64,000 bases of DNA from Piper betle (lineage: Eukaryota > Streptophyta > Magnoliopsida > Piperales > Piperaceae). The notes beneath the pieces were generated by a model that was given only the letters and a program-made list of their open reading frames with translations, searched no databases and had not been told where the DNA came from. The position numbers and the translations under genes were made by a program. This document shows positions 49,101-62,094 of this stretch, piece after piece. Location of the stretch: positions 1 through 64,000 of the forward strand of contig JAURVB010004850.1 of the NCBI GenBank assembly GCA_033002965.1, given 5' to 3'. Each line of letters starts with the position of its first letter. The first letter of the stretch is position 1.

Positions 49101-50589
49101 ATTAACCCTTGCTTTGGGTGACGTTAACAGTCTCCACTACCGCTAATTAAAATACGTCAAAAAACGACCATGTTGCATTGGTATAAATGGAGATGGCCAT
49201 TGAGTCAACCAGATTTAATTATTCAACTGTCCAGTCCTCGACATAGATATACTAATTTCATGGTTTTAATGATCAAGAACACATTGAGTACCATTGTATT
49301 TGTATATGTGCCAGCAGTATCATTTCCAATTTTGAGATGAATGGATGGAATGCAAGCAAATATTATGGTGGGTCTTCCCAATTAGAAGATACTATGCAAT
49401 CTATTGCACCATGCACACCTTATATATTGCAGATAGAGTTTAATTTTATATATATATAAAACTCATAATGAATGACAAGATAGACTATAGAATAATCTTA
49501 TATCTAGAATTTGATTGATTTTGATTTAAAGATATATTTTAATTGAATGAGAAGATAAATTATAACAATTTAATTTATTATTTTATTATTATTATTATTA
49601 TTATTGTATTTTGATTAATTAAATTTCCTATTTTTAATGAGAGACAAATATTGAGTTCATCACTTATTAATAAGAGTAGATATATATCAGTGGCAAATGT
49701 ATGCATGAGATATGATTGTTATGGGACTAGTTCAACAATTAGCTAAATTTCCCCTATACATTGTGGTTAAAAGATAATCACAATTGCAATATTGACTATG
49801 ATAGAATTAATTATAGATCCTCTCAAGCCTAATGATGAACTAATTTAGTGAAGTCACATATTTACTCTTATCTACTCCCACTCTTATTATAAAAGGGGAA
49901 TTAGAAGTCTCTCTAATCAAAATTAAGAGATTCAACCAATTAAAATTTAACAAAATAAAAAACATCAAATTATTATAGATATGCCACTTAATTAAAGTCC
50001 ATCTTTAAAATTGGAGTCTATGTTGAAGATATCAAGTTATATATTAAAATAATCTATCTTATATTATTTGATCTAATATTAGTTTAATATTAAGAGTACA
50101 CAATGTTAAAATTACATATAAAAATTAATCTATAATCCTTTAATTGAAACACCTCTTAACTGTACAGTATCACCCTAGGTTTATATTTCAACAGTAACAT
50201 ACCCGAATATATTTAAAATAGCATGTAATTTTTATTCTGCTGTTTTTCTGCATGCTCACTTGAACTCATCCATCGCTCATTGACACATGCATTGCATAGG
50301 TTGCCTTCCAATGGGGAGCAGTAAGACGCATGACAATTTATTTTAAAGAAAAAGCAATCTTGAATGACTAAAATTTAACTGATTTAAAACTATATATGCC
50401 CATGAAAATTGAAGTTTGTAATAAAGATTGATAAAAATTAATCTTGCTCGAAAGAATGGATAGATGGCACGAGGGCCGAGAGTAAGGTCGACGCACAATC
50501 AACCCAATTCCCATTCGGCGCGGAAACTAGTAAACTATTTGTGTCATTCAGTTTATGCTAATTTAAATTAAAAGGGAGCTTCTTCCATG
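46128..50589. other. Long intergenic region without recognisable genes
   Basis: 4.4 kb of AT-rich DNA. Short frames (for example 46738-46923, 47177-47470, 47947-48129) show no family resemblance. A TTA microsatellite lies near 49576-49605. I see no RNA gene and no bounded element. Confidence 0.5.
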
Positions 50590-51494
50590 CATGGTTGCAT
50601 AAATCGGAATCGGAATCGGAATCGGTTTTCCAGTGAATCGGAATCGGAATCGGAATCGGTCTGAATCGGCCAGGAATCGGTTCAGTTGAATTGGTCCAAA
50701 TTAATTTAATCAGTTATATATAATAATTTGATAATTTATAATATAAATATATTAAAATTAAGTATTGATGTTATTTTGATATTATTCTGTGTATTATAGT
50801 TTTTGATATTTTTAAATATTTTTTAAGATTTTTTTTAAATTATTTCGAATTAATTATTATTTTTGACTCGAGTTAGACTCGAGTCAACTTTTAATTACAA
50901 GAATGCCACCGTGCGATTTTTACCCCCGCCGCCACCGGCGGCCCGGTCGGCGGCGAGTCTCGCGGCGGCGATGTCGGAGGATGTCGGCAGCCAGGTCGAT
51001 GTCGGCAGCCGGCCGGACGAACCGTCGGCGGCCCGGAGCCGGCGGCGATTCGTGCGTGCCCGATTCGGTTCGGCCACGGGTGGGCGGCGACGTTGCGAGG
51101 TCGGCGGCGAGGTCGGCAGCCCGGTCGGCGGCGAGCGCGGAGTCGGGGCCGCACGGCGGAGGCGGAAACCGGGCGGCGGCGGGCGGACGAGCGGCGGCGG
51201 TGTCGGGGGAGCGGGTTTGATTTTAGGTTTTTAAAATCCAAATTACCATTTTACCCATGCTTAAATAATTTAATAAAATCATACCTAGGGTATTTCGGTA
51301 ATTTCCTAAAAAACCGATTCCGATTTAAATCGGCCGATTCCGATTCCGATTTAAATCGGTCTGAATCGGCCGAACTTGGCCGATTCCGGGCCGATTCGGG
51401 GCCGCCCGATTCGGCCCGAAATCGGATCGGCGCGACGCCGATCCGATTTAAATCGGCCGATTCCGCACGGAATCGGCCGATTTCTGCAACCGTG
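50590..51494 (+). mobile_element. hAT-like non-autonomous element, copy 3, perfect 8-bp duplication
   Basis: 905 bp. The ends are CATGGTTGCATAAATCGG and, on the minus strand, CACGGTTGCAGAAATCGG, an 18-base terminal inverted repeat with two mismatches. CTTCCATG flanks it at 50582-50589 and 51495-51502, a perfect 8-bp duplication. It has subterminal GGAATC/AATCGG arrays at both ends, an AT-rich arm (50690-50865), the palindrome region TTTTTGACTCGAG (about 50862-50885), a very GC-rich core (about 50905-51225) and a second AATCGG-rich arm. Overlapping Arg/Gly/Ala-rich frames in the core on both strands are composition artefacts. No transposase is present. Confidence 0.9.
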
Positions 51495-51502
51495 CTTCCA
51501 TG

Positions 51503-52899
51503 TCCACCTACAAAACACTCATGATCATTAATATAACGCATTATACCAAAAAAAGAAGAGAATATCGTTATAAGGACTGACATGCCAAGGATTATAATGA
51601 TCCTCAGTTTGCAACGCTTCAAGGTATATCTCATTAGTCTTTATATATCACATTCTTCATTACAAGTGAACAGTCAAAACCCCTGAATCCGTAGGTAGTC
51701 ATTTTTGTTGTGATGAGATTGACCTTTCCGGTGTATACACACCCAAACGATCAAGAGCTCAACGTTGACACAATGTCTGTTTTCTTGTATTACCATACGA
51801 GGTGATCATCCTATGGGTTCTTACCCTTTTTCGTCCGAGACACGTTCGTTGTTAATGTCCAGATCAATTCCTAACCAAACTCGTCACGAGCAACAATTGT
51901 TTGTGCAGTATGGCTAGCTCCAATTAGGCTTAGCCCCACCACATATATTATATATATGCGTCCTGGACCAAAGATCTTCTGCTGGCTGAGAATTTTGAGA
52001 AAAAATTATGTAATCTTGTTCCAACCTGCTTGGCATTTTCCGGGTATTTTCTCACTTGGAGGAATGACTGGTAACTGGGAAAGAGAAACTTATACGCGTT
52101 TAATTATAGATAAAATTCTTACGTTTATGCATGGTCATTGGTAAACGAATGAATAATACATGTATGCAATAATACATAATATAATACCGTTGTCACTTTT
52201 TGAACATTCATTTTTTAGACGCGAATGTAATTTTTTAACACATGTAAAATTTGACATCCACAAATCGCGTTTATGCGCAGTGAACGAATTCTCGTCCTAA
52301 TGATCATAGTTTGAAATTTGACTTGAACTCAACTAGTTGTGGAATATAGTTGACTTAAAGTTGAGTCCGGGTGGCCACCGAGTCCTTTAAATTAACTTTA
52401 TTTATCACAATAAATATAAGTAATATGAAAGAGTATATATTACACTTTTTAATAATTTAAATTAATAAATATATATTTACATTAATTAAAAATATTGATT
52501 CAGTCATATTAAAAAACATTATATTCTAATAATTTCAAATATTTTATTTGGAGAATTTTAAAGTCAATTTTTTTAAAAAAAATTATATGAGAATGATTGA
52601 GTTAGAATACGAGCCAAGATGGTAATGTAATATGTAAAATATAAATGTGATGTGTGGGTTCTAAATTAAACATAAAACGAGCCAAACAAACAAAAAGTTT
52701 AAAGAAAATAGTTATTTTTATGTATGCAATCAAACATAAAATGAGTAAAATAAATAAAAAGTCTAAAAAATAGTTATTTTTAAAACAAAATGGGTAGAGT
52801 CTCCCATAAAAGTGTAATAAAGGCTTTTGTGTCAACAAGTAATATATATTTATATTAATAAACATCAAAAACACCGTCCAATCACAACATTTCTTTCAC
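51503..52899. other. AT-rich intergenic region
   Basis: No gene or bounded repeat recognised. The part after about 52300 is strongly AT-rich and may include decayed flanking repeat sequence of the following LTR-type block. Confidence 0.45.
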
Positions 52900-55350
52900 A
52901 TTCTAGTTATCGTTATTTTCCTCATCATATAAGCCAAATTTAAATTCTATAGCTCGACCTATTCATTTTCATTCTCAATTTTATTTTCATGTAAGATGTT
53001 TATAATAAGTTCACATAATAGCATTTTAACTTCATCATCAACACAGTTTAACACATATCATCATCACCAATTATACTCGGCACGTACATGTGTGCTCAAT
53101 TTCAGTGCTACTCCTTCGTAGTCTCGACAATACTTATTCCTTACCGTTCTCACCTACATATGTAATATAAAGATGTTAGTAACAAGTGTTCGAGTTCAAA
53201 AATAACTAATAACAAACTAACATAGAAGAACTAACCCTCCTATTAAATTAAAACATCATTACTCTTCCTCATAGAATTTTTATAAAGGCAATAACTAAGA
53301 GCCATCGACCTCACATGACAACGTCCTCTTTCTATCTACTTCATTTATTGGCTACTTTAAACTATCTCTTACGCATGAAAATTATTCTCTTTCCTTTTAG
53401 CCTTCTACATCCTCTGTATCACTTTTACCACTGAGTATAGAAGTCGAGTACTCTCAAACATGTACCTTTAATACCCTTTGAAAACACACGTTTAGATACG
53501 TGTTGCATAGCCGTCCCTGTAAACCTCTATACTTTTTCGGGTTTAAGGAACTAAAATGTTGAGTTATCAGGATCCCTCAGGAATAGATCAGACACTCACC
53601 AATTTCAAAACCCGCTTTTAAGAACACACACCCTATCTCAAGACGCGGATGTCAATTTTCCCTCGTCTCACATCTCACCGAAAATGTAAAAAACTATATG
53701 TACATGTGCTTAAGTAGGGATTTTAATATAATAAGCCCGAAAACATCGTAATCTAGATCTAAGTTTTTGAAAACAAATTCCAAGGATCACATCTTCGAAG
53801 ATTATTAATCAGGAAATCTCATATGGCTATATGGCCCGTGTAAAATGGGATACAATAAATCCACCACTTGACACGTCTGCTTACCTGTTAAAACAAAATA
53901 TGACATAATATAAAAGTCAAACCAGAAGTGAGTCCTAAACAGACTTTGTAAAAGTTTTAATAGTGTTCATGTGCCTAGGTGGCGAGCTCATACTTTGTAC
54001 CTACACAAACTAAAAGCTAACACATGCTTATGATGCATTCACACATCTTATAGTACACACACATCAATACATACTCACATCAATCCCAATTCATATAAGA
54101 TTTTCTACGTTATGTTACATTAGATTACGATAGTTATTTAGTTTACCTAATTAGTTCTTTAACATTCATTTTAATAAGCAATTTATATTTTTATTTACAA
54201 TAAAAATATCTAACTGATCAATTCATCAATCCTAGCATGTTGTGACAATAATTATCATCTTTAAGTAATTAAGTTGGAGTTAATTATACCTCGTATTGTC
54301 AGTAATTGACAATTTATAGGGTTTCTTCACATGGCTCGAGACTCAAATTCTGCACCCGGTGGCTTCCGAAGTTTGATCGGGTTCGACTAGATGAATTCAG
54401 CAGAAGATCTAGCGAGTTTAAGCAAATCCAATTTTTTGACAGTTTTTGACAGTTTTTTGGCACTTTCTGATGGTTTTGTTGGCAACTTTTCTAATAAGGC
54501 AACCAAGGCTATGGGTCAGCACTGGTTCAGAGAGTTTGACCCAAAGCTAGTGGTAGTGAGGACGGTAATAACGGCGATGACCGCCAACGGTGTCGACGAG
54601 TCAGCCGAGGTCAATTAACTTGTCCGATCAAGAGTCAACGGTGGCGCTGGGTATGAGGGAAATAGTCGAGGGTTGAAGGGGTCTGTGTCGACGGCACAAC
54701 GGCTACGGAGCGATGTGGACGACGACAGAACTGTGTCGTGGAGCGTGGCACGATCGCATTGTGATTTGGTGTGGTGGATATCAGCCGGCGCCCGAGGGAG
54801 CTCTCGATGGCACGTTGATGACACAACAGGGATCAATGGCATTGATCGACGGTGGTGTGGCGGTCGAAGGCAGCCTCGGCTACAAGGACGAGGGCAGTGA
54901 TAGGTGGCGATCGGGGTTTGGGGAAGAAGAGGCTGAGGAGAAGTTCAGTGGTAGTTTCGTGAACAAAATTTGACTCCACTCTCACTCGATTAAAAAATAA
55001 TAATTAACTCATAATAAATCCAAAAAAAGGAAAAAATTCCATTAAATATAATACACACCATAACATCACAATGACATGATCAATAACTAATAACTTACTC
55101 AAACCGCTTCATAACGCTTTCTAATGCATTATTCAATTTAAAAATAATTCTACGATAAAATATAAAAAAATGCATACTGTTATATATTTTGATAACTCAT
55201 TATCTTTCTGACGTTATCATTATATATTTAAGTACACTTGATCTTCGGGTGGTCTTGACTTAATATGCGGTTTATGAAACTAACTTTAATTGACAATTGA
55301 ATTGACTGATTCAATAATGTAAAACTTTGAATTAAGTTATGACTTTTACA
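52900..55350 (+). mobile_element. LTR-retroelement relic, block B (X then Y)
   Basis: About 52900-53580 matches the minus strand of 2205-3000 or so (block X). 53581-55350 matches the plus strand of 134-2204 (block Y) and ends, like it, in TTTTACA. It is far more decayed than block A, with many C-to-T and G-to-A differences, suggesting an older, methylated insertion. No retroelement protein is readable. Frames at 54391-54618 and 54673-54973 lie in the equivalent of the GC-rich core and are not called. Confidence 0.6.
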
Positions 55351-56565
55351 ATGTTGAAGCAGGGTCCACATTTTGGGAAAACCAATGAGACTTGGGTGGG
55401 AGAACAAGATATTAAAATGCTAGGATGAAGATGAAAAGGCTCTTTGGGCACACATGGAGGGCTATGAACAGTAGGATGGTGTTGGAGTGGGAGATTGGAT
55501 ATTTCGAAAGCCAGCCATGCCTTTGTTGGTTTTTTTGTGCTTTTAAAAAGATTTATAATTATTGTCACAAAATTTTTTTAATTTAAAAATGAAAAAATTT
55601 TAACATTAATTTTATTTAGTATCGATTTAAAATAAATCAAACAATTTTTCCTTTAGAAGACCCATAAAAAAACTTTAATAATAAATTAAATATATATAAA
55701 AATTACTTAATTTTAATATTATTGTTAGGCCTTTAGGGTTTCCCAGAAAGAAATTATATTAAGTCCTACAAATTTCTCATTTCTCTTGTTTTAAACATTA
55801 TTGCACAGAAGAAGACTTTCTGGTCAGCCCGTGTACAATTCACCGATTTTATCTGCGACTGATTTAATTGGACAAACATAATAATAGCCTTACCGATCCT
55901 TGCCGTGGATCGGCCGGAGGAGAGATCACATGTATTGTTAGAGACTAGTGATGGGTAGTGACTTATAGGTAATCAAAGAGAAAAAGTGATAAAGATGGAG
56001 CGCGTAAGGGCTTGTTAAACACCGATTGGGTGGTGGTGCAGAGCTGCTGCAGCTGCTGCCATGGCGGCGTTGCAGGGCTGTAATTCCGTGAATTCAATGT
56101 CTGCTACAGACATGTCCAATTCAAGTCCTTAGATAGAGACGTACACACAGAGACGCACAATCACAAAGAGATTAAATAAATAAAAAAGTTTAGAAGGAAA
56201 TGAGTGAGAGAGAGAGAAAGAGATCTGTCAACCGACACCGAATACCAGGCCCGTGTCCGGAGATTTGCACTTTGCAGAATGGAAGAACATGGAGGAAGTA
56301 TGTAGAAGAAAACCCAACCCTAATTTCACCTCCAATATTTCTTTGAAGCTTCTTTCCCCAACTGCTCATGCCTTATGATCTAAAATCCTACCTAGCTATA
56401 GAGGAAGAATCACAAGGCGGCAAGAGAGTAAGTGAATTAGGAGGAACAGCTGCTTGTATAGCTTAGGATGGAGTCGATTATCATGGGTTGGGGTTTGATC
56501 TGAGTCACGACCTTCATGGATTTGCAGCGCCAAGTGGTTGTTATAATTGGGAGGGAGCTGTTACA
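55351..56565. other. Upstream region of the SRS gene
   Basis: AT-rich to about 55800, then of normal composition. 56190-56220 carries GA-rich simple sequence (GAGAGAGAGAAAGAGA), often found in plant leaders. Promoter and leader of the SRS gene should lie here. No precise start is supported. Confidence 0.4.
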
Positions 56566-57604
56566 ATGTCCGGCTTCCCCCTGAAACCCGGCCACAGCCA
56601 CCCCGCCAACATCCGACCCGACACCTTCTTCCTCTACAACCGTTCCGACCTATGAACCTCCTCCTCGTCCCAACCGCAGCAAAGGCCTGTCTTCTACGCG
56701 GATGAGTCGGGGTCGGGAACCTCCTCGACGTTGCCCCTTGCGCTTGCTATGATCTGCCACGGTGCGGGGGAGCAGCGGCGGAGGGCTGAGCTGCCAGGAC
56801 TGCGGCAACCAGGCGAAGAAGGATTGCGCCTACATGCGGTGCAGGACCTGCTGTAAAGGCCGGGGCTTCGACTGCCCCACCCACATCAAGAGCACTTGGG
56901 TCCCCGCCTCCCGCCGCCGTGAATGCGAACAACAGCTCTCCGCCGCCGGTAAGCACACCCGCGACCGCCTTGCCCTCCCTTCCACCACCTCAGGTAGCAT
57001 TACTATATATATATATAAAGAGAGAGACGTTACATTGTATATATAACATGGTGCCGTGCCGGTTGAGGAGAATAATTTGCGTGGATTCGTTGCTTGCTTT
57101 GGCTTTCGTCTCGTCAGTGATCAGATGGGATCAGCTTTTCACTGTTGCTAATGGATTAATTTTTCTGGTAATCAGAGTACAGGTACAACTCTCATCAAAT
57201 TACGTCTTTGATTGTATTTGACAGCAGGTGGGTCGGAGGCCGGCGGGAGCAGCTTTCCGCCGGAGCTGAACTCACCGGCGGTCTTCCGGTGCGTGAGAGT
57301 GAGTGGAGTCGACAACCCGGATGACCAGTACGCCTACCAAACGGCAGTGAACATCGGCGGCCATGTCTTCAAGGGCATCCTCTATGACCAAGGCCCAGAT
57401 CAACCACAGCAGCCGCAACCGCACCAACAACAACAACACTTCTACCAACACCCGGCCGCCGGAGCGGCCATCGGAGGCGCCACCGCCTGCACGGAGACCA
57501 CCGGCGCCGCCTCCACGGCGCTGGTGGATCCTTCTTCCATGTACTCGGCGCAACTACACTCCTACATGCCCGGTACGCAATTCTTCGCCCACACCAGGTC
57601 TTAG
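56566..57604 (+). pseudogene. SRS: SHI/STYLISH-related (SRS) zinc-finger gene with broken N-terminus
   Basis: Two exons. From ATG 56566 the product starts MSGFPLKPGHSHPANI and continues to TFFLYNRSDL, a typical SRS N-terminus, then meets TGA at 56653-56655. The same frame would go on SSSQPQQRPVFYADESG. The zinc finger [42 protein letters not shown] is in another frame (from 56762), with a TGA just upstream at 56750 and no ATG. There is therefore also a frame change at about 56750-56764. The donor is after 56993. Exon 2 (57228-57604) joins in phase and holds [11 protein letters not shown] and the IGGH motif ([17 protein letters not shown]), with a Gln/His-rich tail ending FAHTRS. SRS factors are nuclear activators of auxin synthesis in gynoecium, stamen and root development. 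Exon 2 and the finger are well kept, so this is either a recent pseudogene or a gene with local sequence errors. Confidence 0.75.
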
Positions 57605-60600
57605 ATCAAGATCAAGAGAGTAGTCGGACTACTACTAGTCTACTACTACTACTCTTTGTTCCTGTTTTTGTACTTATTCATCTATTGATACAAGCCCGTG
57701 CGAGCTAGGTAGCTTAGGTTGTTCAAAGTGATCTCCATTATTCATCATCTCTTATATTTTTCTGGCTCGCAGTTGTACGGGTTTAGATTTGTTTAGGGTG
57801 TGCACCGACTTTGGAGATGTCCGATTGACGTTTTATTTGAGCAGTTTGTTCCTTAATTTGTTACCAATAAAACGGGTTTCCATAGCTCTCTCGCTCCCTC
57901 TCTATCCCATTTTGGCTCTTATTCTCTTGCTAAAATTGGATATTACAGGTTGGGTTTCTGAGAGAGTGGTCTGAGACAGGTATTCACTGAGTGTCTTCTG
58001 TGTTAACTCAAGAGTTTTCTGGGTTCCAATCATTGTCGTCTATGATTTTGGTGCGAGTGAAAAGGGAGGAGATAGGTTTCGTGTTTGGTCAGGAAAGGTG
58101 GCATTTCGAAACCTTGATTTTTCTCTGGGGTTCGGATGGCCATGGGTATATAGCCTGCAAATCTTTTTGTGCATGGAATTCAAGACCAACCGTTTCTACA
58201 AATCAATTAAAAATCCACTGTGAGAATATCTTAAAATATGTTAACACGCTTTATGGATGTTAACAACGTCCTAAGATCCTAAACGAATGTTTTACGGATA
58301 TTATTTATGTATCGATTTTCACGCTTTGTTAAGTTATGTTTTCCTTCAATAAAATCCTCAGATTTCCTCTAATAAATATCACATTGTAATTCCCAATTAA
58401 TCTATTTATATATAACATCATCGTTGTAGGACGAGCTAGACATTTATGAATTTATGAGCCCCAAATTGAATGCATGTGTCTTGATGTCGTACCCTAATAT
58501 GGAAGAAAATATTACATAATCTGCCTGATTATTACTATCCAATCATCTATTTATGAAGGCCTATAAATCCTCTTTGTTCTTTTAGATTTAATTATAATAA
58601 AAAATGTTAAAGCTTATTTCACATGTTTATTTTGAGTATGTTTGATCAGTAATTGATTGCATGGTCTGCTGTGGCTTTTTCTTACAAGTCAATAATCTGT
58701 GTGACAAAATTATGTGAAATGTTCTTTCATGAGTGTCCTGTAATAAGCCAACCTTTCATATATGAGACGGATCGTCTGAAAAGGGTTGTGTTGTTATTTT
58801 GATATCACCAACTTTCTTCATCCGTAGTACTGTGAGGGCGCCATATGGTAGCTCAACTCCACGCACTATTAATATTGTGTAGTCTTTCTTGTAAATATTA
58901 AAAATTAATGCCCGGAAGAATTGTATACGGATGTGTGGCATTGAAGAGAACCAACGTGAAATTCAGTGCATTGTCTACCTGTTCACGGAACCATATTTAG
59001 CTCCGCCCGGGAGCGACGTCGGTGCATCTCCGCCGTCGATCATCCCGGAAATCGACAGTGGGGACATACAATTTTTTTCTGTTCATGATATTTGGTCATG
59101 AATTCATCCTAGCTTGGCCTCTCTTGATATGCAACATTTTTTGATTCATACAAGTAATGATGCTGATGGGTGAGACTCTAGCTAGATCGAGCTTATCGAA
59201 CTGATGGGTCTGAAATAATTATATATATAAGTAGTCGCTAGTGGATTTGGCCGTGATTATAAGTTGCATTGCTAGAGGAAAAATCGATCTAACCAAGTCT
59301 ATAAATTATGTGCTGTTTGAATCGTAGGTGATAAGTAGCCAAGTTGACATAGTTTTCTAATGATTCTCAAATGAAATTTATATTTGGCTGCATATCGTGG
59401 CTAGCTTGGTTCCTTTGAATACGAAAGATTTAGTGATTTGAAATCTTTAACATGCAAAACTCCCAAGGTTGTACATTTTGTTTTTAGATAACTCTCTGAG
59501 TTCATTTTCAATTTTTATAAAAAATGAACTGCTTTTTTTTTGACGCATTACTTGAGAGTGAGGGCATCTAATGTTTCAGTCTTGCTGTATGTGTTCTAAT
59601 GTTTCATTTTCCTTGCTGATCATCAATTTATGTAGTACTGTAATTAATGAGCATATTTTTAAAAAAGAAATTTATGTTGCATAAGTCTTCTATTTTGTTA
59701 TTAGCTGATTTGAAATTTTTTATTTACGAATAGTTAAATTCAAAGTCAAACATAATATAGGTAATTTAGATTTTCTTATTTATTTAAATAATAAAAGGCC
59801 TAATTTTAGAATATTTATATTTTCTCCTAATAATTTTATTACTTATTTCAATAATAATTAAGAGGGTAAATTAATTTACAATTTAATTTTTTAAATTATC
59901 CTGGTGATAATATTAATTAGTCAAAGACCCACGGACAGTACCGGCAATGATTGAAATATATTTGTATTAAAAAATGATTGACAAACATATATATATATAT
60001 ATATACAAAAAATTTGTCTTACATTAAATGCTTACTAGAATTTGATCTAGTGTATTGACGGACGTGTGTTTATGATCTTTAATTTTAACATAATATTTTA
60101 TTGAAGAAATAACTTGGCTCATTCAATTTCTTTGGGCTGAGTCATTGTAGAATATATTAGGAGAGAATAGAAGGTAAAATATAAGATCTTTGAAAAATCA
60201 ATTTTACATTCAATGCCTAATGAGTTTAGATTTGATATATTAAGGGGATGAACTTATTTTCAAAATTATTTAACTATTTTTGATGAAATTATTTGGCCTA
60301 TAATGTTCCACTTAAATCAAGTAGTTACGATATATTGAGAATGAAGTGTTAAGGAGAGATTTTATTAGGAATAATGAGAAATAAATTTTCTTAGAACTAA
60401 ATAATGAGAACTAATAGGTCTTACTAATAATAATGAGGGCTACTTTGTTTTCTTTGTTTCCTGTGCATTAGTATTTATTAGGAAGAGTTTTCTTAATGAT
60501 AATGTGGATCCAGAAATAATCTAAGTAAAATAAAAGGTCTATGTTTTTAGGATATAGATGCAGGTGTGAGTAGGAAAGAAGGAAATTCTAGTATTTTTTG

Positions 60601-62094
60601 AAAGAATGCTTTTGTTAATATACATGAGTGAAAGGACAATGTTGTAAAATTGTAAGAGGTACTTCTAATACTTTTAATATTCATATTTCTATTGATAAGA
60701 AAAGAAGCGTTTTTAGTACTTTTAGAAATATTTTTGTTGTTGTTGTAAGAAAGAAATGTTTAGATTAATTGTATATTGGTAGGTGGACAAGTGATGGATT
60801 TTTATTAAAACTCTTCGGCTTTATTATTATATTTTTATAAAAATTTAAAAATTGAGATTAGTCAGATTTAAGCACGTGACATAAGGGGTTTTTTTTATTT
60901 TTTATAGTTATTGAATTTTGATTACTTAAATCTCATACTTTTAAACATAGGTTAGTATTTAACTTTTTTTTATTAATAAGAGTGTATATATATGTGTATA
61001 TGTATGTATATGTGTAGTAGTTTGATTTTAAATGCTGCATACTCCCTTGAACGAGCTTCTTCCCCCTCAAATGGAACACGCAATACTTGCATATTTAGTT
61101 CTATATATACATTTTCCATTGATTGGAACAAACTGAACGTCGCTCCAATGTACGAGCTCATTACCACCATTGAACTTAATTATATCTTCTCGCTTGATCG
61201 ATTAAGTAGTGAAAAGAAGCAACCATACGTATTTCTGATAGTTTACTGATCTGTGAGGGAAGAGGAAGCTACCGTTTGCTGATAAAACTGATACATAATT
61301 ACTAATAGCTACCGTTTTGTGATTATTATCACTGTCTTCACTTTTTAAGCCATACTTATCACTTAATTATGGACGGTTTTTCTTTTCTAAGTTATTCAAC
61401 CAAGCCTTTTATTTTCCATTTTTTAGAAAAGAAAATGCTATCAAACCTGCCTGCATGCATGTACATAAAAGAGCCAGAACTCTACCCCTGATCTGTTCGA
61501 GCTATATGCACGATAGAAATTTGGGCATGTCACAGTCGATCCGTTTTATTATGCCGGTTAATTGTTACTGGGATTCATATCTTTAAACGAAATTATGTAG
61601 CTAGAATTTCCCGTAATATATAATATATGTAGTCACATTATTATATTCTCTAAATCACATAGATGCGCATACAGTTATTAATTTGTAATTAATACTTTTA
61701 AAATCATTTATATATTAAAATTCCAACAACATACTACATATATCATGTGCAAAGACGATTAGTTATTTGTTTTTATTCCACATATATAGCCAAGGGGTTT
61801 TTAGTTTAGCATGAAATTACGCCATTTTTTGTTAAAATTTTTCAATGAGTGCAAATTCCTATGTGAGATTGATTTTTTTTTCAAAACAATTGTTTTGTAT
61901 CATATACCCAATAGTTTGTATGATTACTACAACCTATGCTATATAAAAAATAGAAGAGGGTGTCCTAGGCGAGAATCAAACTCATCACCTCACAGTGGAG
62001 GGTGTTCATTACCAATGGAGTACAGTGGAAGGGACAACGGATGCTATTCGAGCATGTACAAGGGACAATGGGTGCGATTTGAGCATGTCAAATC
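57605..62094. other. Long AT-rich intergenic region
   Basis: 57605-57780 is the likely 3' untranslated region of the SRS gene, with an ACT trinucleotide run near 57628-57650. The remaining 4.3 kb is AT-rich with TA microsatellites (for example 59985-60005). Apart from a SINE candidate at 61939-62060, no gene or element is supported. Confidence 0.5.
61939..62060 (-). mobile_element. Possible tRNA-derived SINE
   Basis: On the minus strand an A-box-like TCCATTGGTAATGA (62020-62007) is followed about 35 bases later by a B-box GTTTGATTCTC (61981-61971), then GCCTAGGACACCCTC and a T-rich tail (TTTTTTATATAG, 61950-61939). Promoter spacing is tRNA-like, but the rest does not fold as a tRNA, so a SINE is preferred. 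No flanking duplication was identified. Confidence 0.4.

Noticed and set aside
61971..62020. Possible tRNA gene (A- and B-box-like motifs on the minus strand)
   Set aside because: The anticodon stem and acceptor stem do not form, and a T-rich tail follows, so a SINE is more likely.
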